From positions 1-42,292 of the forward strand of contig JASEIG010000007.1 in assembly GCA_030017615.1 (NCBI GenBank): 42,292 nt of DNA, read 5' to 3'. Position numbers and translations under genes: made by a program. Shown piece after piece: positions 36,821-42,292 of the stretch (position 1 is its first letter; the number at the start of each line of letters is the position of its first letter). Below the pieces are notes generated by a model. That model was given only the letters and a program-made list of their open reading frames with translations. It was not told where the DNA came from and searched no databases. The stretch comes from Patescibacteria group bacterium (GTDB lineage: Bacteria > Patescibacteriota > Minisyncoccia > UBA6257 > UBA9933).

Positions 36821-37519
36821 ATGATTATTTTTCAAAACGTTACAAAACTTTATAACGGCAACGGGCATGGGCATGAAACAGTCGCTTTGGACGACATAAA
36901 TTTTCACATTCATCCAAAAGAATTTATTTCTTTAGTGGGAAAATCGGGAGCCGGGAAATCAACAATTTTAAAACTTTTAATCGGTGAGGAACCGCCCTCA
37001 AAAGGAAAGGTGGTGGTTGGCTCTTATAATGTGAATAAATTAAAGCCGAAAGAAATGCCTCAATTAAGGAGAAAAATCGGAAATATTTTTCAGGACTTCA
37101 GACTTCTTCCCAATAAAACGGCGTTTGAAAACGTAGCTTTTGCGCTGGAGGTTGCCGGGAGAACACAAAAAGAAATTGCCGAATTTACCCCGCAAGCTCT
37201 GGAAATGGTGGGATTAAAAGACAAAATAAAAAATTTCCCACGCGAACTTTCAGGCGGAGAAAAACAAAGAGTGGCAATCGCGCGCGCAATGATAAACCAT
37301 CCAGACGTTCTGATTGCCGATGAACCGACCGGAAATTTAGACCCGATGAATACGTGGGATATTATCAAACTTCTTCTGAAAATAAACGAATTGGGAACTA
37401 CCGTTATTTTAGCCACTCATAATAAAGATATTGTGAATAGTTTGGGCAGGAGAGTAATAAGTTTAGAGGGCGGAAAAATAATCAGAGATGAAGAAGAAGG
37501 GAAATACATACTTGTGTAA
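36821..37519 (+). CDS. ftsE: Cell division ATP-binding protein FtsE
   Basis: ABC ATPase that works with FtsX to activate peptidoglycan hydrolases during division. Walker [10 protein letters not shown] (40-48), Q-loop Gln91, signature LSGGE (143-147), Walker [14 protein letters not shown] (163-175) and H-loop ATHN. Starts [12 protein letters not shown], the usual FtsE beginning. Length, 232 residues, is normal. ftsX follows after 69 bases. Identification is firm. Confidence 0.95.
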   Translation: MIIFQNVTKLYNGNGHGHETVALDDINFHIHPKEFISLVGKSGAGKSTILKLLIGEEPPSKGKVVVGSYNVNKLKPKEMPQLRRKIGNIFQDFRLLPNKTAFENVAFALEVAGRTQKEIAEFTPQALEMVGLKDKIKNFPRELSGGEKQRVAIARAMINHPDVLIADEPTGNLDPMNTWDIIKLLLKINELGTTVILATHNKDIVNSLGRRVISLEGGKIIRDEEEGKYILV

Positions 37520-37588
37520 CATGAAACATGAAACGTGAAATAAAAAAATTAAATATTTCAAGTTTTATGTTTTAAGTTTTAGGAAAAA

Positions 37589-38497
37589 GTGATTACAACT
37601 TTATCAAGAATAATTAAATATGGACTGGACGGTTTTATCAGAAACGGTTGGCTGTCTATGGCGACAATTGCCATAGTTTTTCTGGTTTTAATCGGATTTG
37701 GCGGACTGATAATTTTTAATTCAATTGCAAATGTTATTTTAAACGATATTCAGGATAAAATAGATATTAGCGTTTATTTTAAATTAGACTCTCCGGAAGA
37801 TGAGATATTAAAAATTCAAAGGTCTTTGGAAAGTTTGGTGGAAGTAAAAACTGTGGAATACATTTCCAGAGATAAAGCGTTGGATATGTTTAAAACGCAA
37901 CATCAGGGCGACAATACGATTTCGCAGGCTATAAACGAGCTTGATACCAATCCTTTATCGGCTTCTTTAAATATTAAAGCGAGAGATTTGAAAAATTATG
38001 CGGTTATCGCGGCGTATCTGGAAAAAGAACAAATCAAACCGTATATTGATAAAGTTTCATACACGCAAAATGCGTTTGTAATTGACCGACTGAAAAAAAT
38101 TAAAAATACTGTTGAACAAGGAGGTTTGATCTTGATTATTTTTATCAGTTTAGTCGCCGCTCTGATTATTTTTAACACTATTAAATTGGCGATTTATTCC
38201 AATAGGGATGAACTTGGTATTATGAGGCTGGTTGGCGCGTCTAACTCCTACATAAGAAATCCCTATTTATTTCAAGGTGTTTTATATGGATTATTCGGCG
38301 GCATTTTAAGCTCTATTTTACTTACCGCCATCATTTATTATATCGCGCCTTATTTTAAAGCTTTTGTGCCGAATATCAATGGATGGAATTATTATTTTTC
38401 GTATTTGTTCAAATTTGCGTTATTGCAAATATTTTTTGGAATCGGATTGGGAGTAATTTCAAGCTATATCGCGGTGAGAAGATATCTTAGAATATAA
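37589..38497 (+). CDS. ftsX: Cell division permease-like protein FtsX
   Basis: Partner of FtsE. Four membrane spans: one near residues 23-45, then three in the C-terminal half (about 175-198, 228-252 and 270-292), with the extracellular loop between the first two as in FtsX. The loop has DISVYFKLDSPEDEI and DELGIMRLVGASNSYIRNPYLFQG, typical family sequence. The start is GTG at 37589. The 69-base gap from ftsE contains an ACATGAAACATGAAACGTGA-type repeat. Identification is firm. Confidence 0.94.
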   Translation: MITTLSRIIKYGLDGFIRNGWLSMATIAIVFLVLIGFGGLIIFNSIANVILNDIQDKIDISVYFKLDSPEDEILKIQRSLESLVEVKTVEYISRDKALDMFKTQHQGDNTISQAINELDTNPLSASLNIKARDLKNYAVIAAYLEKEQIKPYIDKVSYTQNAFVIDRLKKIKNTVEQGGLILIIFISLVAALIIFNTIKLAIYSNRDELGIMRLVGASNSYIRNPYLFQGVLYGLFGGILSSILLTAIIYYIAPYFKAFVPNINGWNYYFSYLFKFALLQIFFGIGLGVISSYIAVRRYLRI

Positions 38498-38530
38498 CTC
38501 TAATTTATAAAGTTAAAAGTTATAAAATAA

Positions 38531-38566
38531 AAAATGAGGGTATGATATTCCCTGTTTTTTATTTTT
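38531..38566. terminator. Weak terminator between ftsX and the glycosyltransferase
   Basis: AAAAAATGAGGG and CCCTGTTTTTT flank a TATGATATT loop, giving a short stem ending in T-rich sequence. It serves convergent genes on both sides. Confidence 0.5.
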
Positions 38567-38596
38567 TGCGTTTTTTATTTTCCAGCTTTATAAATT

Positions 38597-40519
38597 TTAT
38601 AATTTATACACGAATATTGAAGTTCCTACGCGATAATCCGGCTTGTCTATATTTTTGATTTTTTTCAGCCATTGATATTCATCTTTCGGATTTCTTAATT
38701 GTCCTTGATAAAGTTTTTGAGTGGCGCTCTGTATTGTATTGATTGAAATCGCAATCCAATTTATTCCGCCGCCGTATATTGGATTTTCTTTTGACGACGA
38801 CCATATCGCGGCTTTATCGTTGAGATAATATTTAGGATTGGCGCCGCCGAAATAATCAACCGCGATTTTGTCTATTTTCTTTTTGTTGACAAATAAAGAC
38901 AGTCTTTTCATATCCTGTCCCCAATCATAATTGGAATCGGTTACATATTTATATCCGTTCCAAACACCGCCGCCCATTTCATTAAAATAAGAAATAAAAT
39001 ACGGAGCGGACATTAATGTTTCCACCAGATACCAAACGACTAAAATTATCACAAGAGAAGTTTTTAGCGATGTTTTAAAAAAGTTGAGCAGATTTTTAAT
39101 CAGTGTTTTTAAAAATCCTCCGACAACAATTTTTTCTTTCACTATCCAATTTTTTATCGCTTGAGCGGAAAGAATATAAATAAGAGGAATAGTAGGAAGT
39201 ATGTGACGAACCCCGATATTCAACGGACTTTTAATGCTGTATAGCCAATAAAAAACAACAAATGACAACATTGAAAACTCCGCAAAATTCAGTTCTATGT
39301 AATTGAATAATCTTTGTTTTATGCCGGAATATCTGAAGTTTTTAATGAATTTGAATGTTGCGAGCAAAATCGCCAAGGCGATTAAAATCAGAGAAGGCAA
39401 CGGCTCTTTAAGCAGAAAAACCGCGGGGAAATAATACCACCAGCCGCTTGCCGATACTTCTCCGAGGAAATAAGACGTATTTCCGCCTGATGATCTTTGC
39501 ATAACCATCAAAACTCCGAGCATATATTCTCCAATGGGCCTAAAAACCTTGTTTCCCGCCATCCAAATATTCACATTTGCCAAACATCGCGCTCTTCTTG
39601 AAAGAGAAATATCAGAATTTGGTTTACATGTTGACCAGCTCGGGTCTGGACCGTCGGCAAACGAAGTTAAAATAAAACTGGTGTCTGAAACTTGTTTTTT
39701 TATCGGATAATTTACCGTAAAAACAAAATAAACCGCGTAAACCAGCGCGAATGCGACTGTAAAAATTCCGATAAACAACCCGATATGCGCCAAAGATTGT
39801 TTAATAAATTCCAACAGTTTTCCAAAAAATGATTCATATCCTTTGAATGATTTGGCAAACGAATAAGCTAAAAATAAAAATACGAAAAGCGGGAGTAGAA
39901 GAACGGCAGAAAATTTCATAAGCTGCGCAATTCCCAAAAAAACTCCGCTTATTAAAAAATTTTTTCCGGATTTGTTTTCTAAGAATTTTACAAAATAATA
40001 AATGGAAATAAACACTCCTAAAACGGCGCCTATGTCCGTCGTAACATAATGTCCATGAGCGAGAACAGCGGGAGAAAATGAAGTTAAAATTGTCGGCAAA
40101 AACGCCCACCATTTTCCCACTAGCTCTTTTGACCAAATATAAATGAATATAATAAGAATTAACGTTATAATCATCGGACCGAGACGCGCCCAATTAATTA
40201 TTTTATCCGCATCGTTCCCGGAACCGTAAATAAACAAATCGCCGACTGCCCATTGCCCGTTTATTTCTTTTTGCCAATAATCGCTTTGAGTCGGGAAATT
40301 TATCTTTTGAAACAATAAAGGCAAGGCCGCGATTGCTTTTACCAAAGGAGGATGCTCGGGATTTAAACGGTAATCAAAATATCTCACGTATCCGTAGCCG
40401 GCGGGGATGTGCGCCAATTCATCCATAACCGCCGATTCGCCAAGCGATGAATATAACATTAAGCCGAAAGAAGAAACTATAATTAATATGAGTAAAACCC
40501 AATGGACATACTTTGACAC
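38597..40519 (-). CDS. GT-C membrane glycosyltransferase (PMT family)
   Basis: 640 residues with about ten or more membrane spans. The first external loop has the acidic DE pair (VMDELAHIPAGYGYV, 32-46), followed by LNPEHPPLVKAI, the PMT-family consensus after the DE. Later motifs LAHGHYVTTDIGAVLGVF and the C-terminal soluble YVTDSNYDWGQDMKRL are typical of phospholipid-carrier-dependent glycosyltransferases. It transfers sugar from a lipid carrier to protein or lipid on the outer side. Different in sequence from the enzyme at 6196-7824. Sugar and acceptor are unknown. It is monocistronic and has no repeat insertions. Confidence 0.87.
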   Translation of the reverse strand: MSKYVHWVLLILIIVSSFGLMLYSSLGESAVMDELAHIPAGYGYVRYFDYRLNPEHPPLVKAIAALPLLFQKINFPTQSDYWQKEINGQWAVGDLFIYGSGNDADKIINWARLGPMIITLILIIFIYIWSKELVGKWWAFLPTILTSFSPAVLAHGHYVTTDIGAVLGVFISIYYFVKFLENKSGKNFLISGVFLGIAQLMKFSAVLLLPLFVFLFLAYSFAKSFKGYESFFGKLLEFIKQSLAHIGLFIGIFTVAFALVYAVYFVFTVNYPIKKQVSDTSFILTSFADGPDPSWSTCKPNSDISLSRRARCLANVNIWMAGNKVFRPIGEYMLGVLMVMQRSSGGNTSYFLGEVSASGWWYYFPAVFLLKEPLPSLILIALAILLATFKFIKNFRYSGIKQRLFNYIELNFAEFSMLSFVVFYWLYSIKSPLNIGVRHILPTIPLIYILSAQAIKNWIVKEKIVVGGFLKTLIKNLLNFFKTSLKTSLVIILVVWYLVETLMSAPYFISYFNEMGGGVWNGYKYVTDSNYDWGQDMKRLSLFVNKKKIDKIAVDYFGGANPKYYLNDKAAIWSSSKENPIYGGGINWIAISINTIQSATQKLYQGQLRNPKDEYQWLKKIKNIDKPDYRVGTSIFVYKL

Positions 40520-40638
40520 CTATTTTGAATTGTTGAATTATTAAATTGCTAAATTACCAACAATTTAACAACGTAACAATTTTAACAATATTTAGCTGTT
40601 ATTACTTATAATTTTATATTAAAATCATAATAATTGAA

Positions 40639-40986
40639 ATGCTTAAAATTCCAAAAGCGAAAACATTATTGTGGACCAATCACTCCAGGGCGAAAATGAA
40701 TTTTTATCGGTTGTCTGAACAAAGAATAAAGCGTATTTTGAACGCGCCCAAAAGAGTGGAAAAAGGTATCGCGCCGAAAACAATTGCGGCTATGCAACCG
40801 TTGAGTGTGATAAAAAACAACGGAAAGGAATTATGGAAACAAGAAATTTGGGTTATGGTGGAGGACACAAAAACGCAAAAAAAAATTATTTCAGCGTGGC
40901 GTTATCCCGGTATGACAAAACCAAACAGTGAAAGCGCGTTCAATTTTTTGCGCAGTGAATATGACGAATTCCAATCCTCAAATTAA
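40639..40986 (+). CDS. Small basic hypothetical protein (RelE-fold-like pattern)
   Basis: 115 residues, basic and soluble. WTNHSRAKMNFYRLSEQRIKRILNAPKRVEKG (12-43) followed by a strand-rich part and KIISAWRYPG (88-97) resembles the DUF4258/BrnT-like single-domain proteins with a RelE-type fold; the His and Arg-rich motif fits. If so it could act on RNA or be a toxin-type protein, but no antitoxin gene is adjacent, so a free-standing role is more likely. The comparison is tentative. Confidence 0.55.
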   Translation: MLKIPKAKTLLWTNHSRAKMNFYRLSEQRIKRILNAPKRVEKGIAPKTIAAMQPLSVIKNNGKELWKQEIWVMVEDTKTQKKIISAWRYPGMTKPNSESAFNFLRSEYDEFQSSN

Positions 40987-40994
40987 TGTTTTGA

Positions 40995-41022
40995 TTGACA
41001 TTTATAACCGTTTTGTTATCAT
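40995..41022 (+). promoter_or_regulatory. Promoter of the rplJ-rplL operon
   Basis: TTGACA (40995-41000), 16-bp spacer, TATCAT (41017-41022). The predicted start of transcription falls at the beginning of the L10 leader. Confidence 0.7.
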
Positions 41023-41026
41023 GTTT

Positions 41027-41122
41027 TTATTCCGCAGACAGCTCCGACGTAAAAGTCGGAGAGCCGACCGAAGCGTCAGCTTAGGCATCCAATTATAAAA
41101 ATGGAATAAGACCTGCCGAGGA
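41027..41122 (+). promoter_or_regulatory. Ribosomal protein L10 leader
   Basis: RNA that binds L10 or the L10-L12 complex for autoregulation. Closing stem TTATTCC (41027-41033) with GGAATAA (41103-41109), the conserved CCGCAGACAGC (41032-41042), hairpin CTCCGAC/GTCGGAG (41042-41061) and the conserved end CCTGCCGAGG (41112-41121). Its position upstream of rplJ agrees. Confidence 0.85.
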
Positions 41123-41157
41123 AATACCAAAAGCTTGAAGCTTCCAGTATTTTAATT

Positions 41158-41184
41158 TTGCGGCAATTGCCGCAATTTTTATTT
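41158..41184 (+). terminator. Attenuator terminator downstream of the L10 leader
   Basis: A perfect palindrome TTGCGGCAATTGCCGCAA (41158-41175) followed by TTTTTATTT, about 110 bases before rplJ. It probably ends transcription early when the leader binds L10/L12. Confidence 0.8.
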
Positions 41185-41291
41185 GGCGGGATAAAAAAGG
41201 TCGTTAGTAATCGCAAACATACAAATTTAATTAATATACAAATAATTATAATTCGTATATTTATGCTCAATTCGTATATTGGCGAATACTT

Positions 41292-41792
41292 ATGAAAACA
41301 AAAATACAGAAGAAACAATCCATAGACGAAACCCAAGAATTATTAAAATTAAATAACAGCGTTACTTTTATTGATTTTACGGGAATTTCCGCTGAAGATA
41401 TAAAATCTTTAAGAAAAAGTTTGAGAGAAATAGGAGCAAAAATGATGGTTGTAAAAAAGAAACTTCTTAGAATCGCTTTGGAAAAAAATAAAATAGAATT
41501 TGACCCGGAACAATTTAATTCTCAAGTCGCGACCATTTTTTCCTCTCAAGATATTTCGGAATTATTCGGTCTTGTGCATAAGTTTTACAAAGACAAAGAG
41601 AAAAAAGGTTTTAATATTTTGGGGTCGTATAATTTGTCGGATAAAAATTTTCTTGACGCCGATACGGTAAAGAAAATCGGACAATTGCCTTCAAAAGATA
41701 TTTTGATCGCGCAATTAGTCGGAATGCTGAGCGCTCCGATAAAAATGTTTCTTTATATTATCAGCGAAAAGAGCAAGATGGTCGAAAAATAA
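41292..41792 (+). CDS. rplJ: 50S ribosomal protein L10
   Basis: Stalk base protein that anchors L7/L12 dimers on the large subunit. 166 residues: N-terminal rRNA-binding domain with SVTFIDFTGISAEDIKSLRKSLREIGAKMMVVKKKLLRIALE, followed by PSKDILIAQLVGMLSAPIKMFLYII, the usual L10 region before the L12-binding helix. Preceded by its leader and attenuator, followed by rplL. Identification is firm. Confidence 0.95.
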   Translation: MKTKIQKKQSIDETQELLKLNNSVTFIDFTGISAEDIKSLRKSLREIGAKMMVVKKKLLRIALEKNKIEFDPEQFNSQVATIFSSQDISELFGLVHKFYKDKEKKGFNILGSYNLSDKNFLDADTVKKIGQLPSKDILIAQLVGMLSAPIKMFLYIISEKSKMVEK

Positions 41793-41804
41793 ATAATAAA
41801 TAGT

Positions 41805-41880
41805 GACACTAATATATGAATACACTTGAATTACCCGAATAAAATAATTTGAAAATTCGTGTCAATTCGTAATTAGTGTC
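41805..41880. repeat. Inverted repeat and CGTGTCAATTCGT repeat between rplJ and rplL
   Basis: GACACTAAT (41805-41813) pairs with ATTAGTGTC (41872-41880). The inner ATTCGTGTCAATTCGTAATT is a third intergenic repeat style, also seen at 32013-32035 at the end of dnaX. Confidence 0.6.
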
Positions 41881-41890
41881 GGTTATAAAT

Positions 41891-42256
41891 ATGGAAAAAT
41901 TTAATGACATCATAGAAAAAATAGAAAAAATGACGGTTATTGAGTTAGCGGAACTTGTTAAAGTTCTGGAGGAAAAATTTGGAGTTTCCGCCGCTATGCC
42001 GATATCGGCGGGAGCCGCTCCGGCCGCCGGAGGCGGGGATGAAAAAACATCTTTTAATGTTGTGCTGAAATCGGCGGGAGAACAAAAAATCAATGTTATA
42101 AAAATCGTGAAAGAAATTACCGGACTGGGATTGAAAGAAGCTAAAGATTTGGTTGACGGAGCCCCGAAACCCGTTAAGGAAGGACTGAAAAAAGAAGAAG
42201 CCGAAGAATTGAAAAAGAAATTGGAAGAAGTAGGCGCGGTTGTGGAATTACAATAA
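41891..42256 (+). CDS. rplL: 50S ribosomal protein L7/L12
   Basis: 121 residues. N-terminal dimerisation domain ([31 protein letters not shown]), an Ala/Gly-rich hinge ([16 protein letters not shown]) and the factor-binding C-terminal domain ([44 protein letters not shown]). ATG at 41891 is used; the upstream in-frame GTG-type extension is repeat sequence. It recruits translation factors on the stalk. Identification is firm. Confidence 0.96.
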   Translation: MEKFNDIIEKIEKMTVIELAELVKVLEEKFGVSAAMPISAGAAPAAGGGDEKTSFNVVLKSAGEQKINVIKIVKEITGLGLKEAKDLVDGAPKPVKEGLKKEEAEELKKKLEEVGAVVELQ

Positions 42257-42292
42257 TAACCAACTCCGCTTCTTTCAGGACAGGCAACTAAC

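Overview
The window looks like a chromosomal segment of a Candidate Phyla Radiation (Patescibacteria) bacterium, most like a Parcubacteria-type lineage. This is an inference. It rests on low GC, short versions of universal proteins, a type IV pilus locus without a secretin, a PilB/PilT/VirD4-like ATPase set, many small conserved hypothetical proteins, few Shine-Dalgarno sites on housekeeping genes, and an Arg tRNA with anticodon GCG instead of the usual bacterial ACG. The genetic code appears standard: several genes end in TGA and a release factor 2 gene is present.

Layout. 1-5053: start of a UDP-sugar dehydrogenase, obg, a pseudouridine synthase, tRNA-Gln(CTG), fmt, a deoxyribosyltransferase-like gene, def, a small hypothetical gene, then an unusual minus-strand block of structured RNA that includes a tRNA with a 6-nt anticodon loop (4730-5047). 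5285-7824: two small membrane or secreted proteins with clear sigma70-like promoters and a membrane glycosyltransferase. 7902-11861: a VirD4/TraG-like ATPase with its small partner, and comF. 11931-24943: a long plus-strand type IV pilus locus (pilM, pilN-, pilO-, pilP-like, pilB, pilT, pilC, pilA, pilD, minor pilins, a secreted Ig-like protein), interrupted by a four-helix-bundle gene. 25019-26437: a divergent lipoprotein/esterase pair around an inverted repeat. 26782-30272: DUF378, tRNAs for Arg, Ser and Arg, a membrane protein and recG. 30391-31923: accessory genes, a decayed-looking L,D-transpeptidase and tRNA-Gln(TTG). 32036-38497: dnaX, two small paralogues, serS, tRNA-Thr, prfB with a tandem promoter-like array, ftsE and ftsX. 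38597-40986: a second membrane glycosyltransferase and a small protein. 40995-42256: an L10-leader operon with rplJ and rplL.

How the genes fit together. The pilus locus encodes an inner-membrane platform, extension and retraction motors, prepilin peptidase, one major and three minor pilins, and a candidate tip or surface protein. Together with ComF and the VirD4-like ATPase it is compatible with surface attachment and DNA uptake.

The most distinctive feature is a family of AT-rich, near-tandem repeats (units like CTTTCAAT, TTGCTAA and TTACCAA). They fill almost every gap between pilus genes and have entered coding sequence: the leader peptides of three minor pilins, two segments of the prepilin peptidase and a loop of a glycosyltransferase. 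The second most distinctive feature is the RNA block at 4730-5047, where four consecutive acceptor-like stems are each followed by an ACCA-like end.
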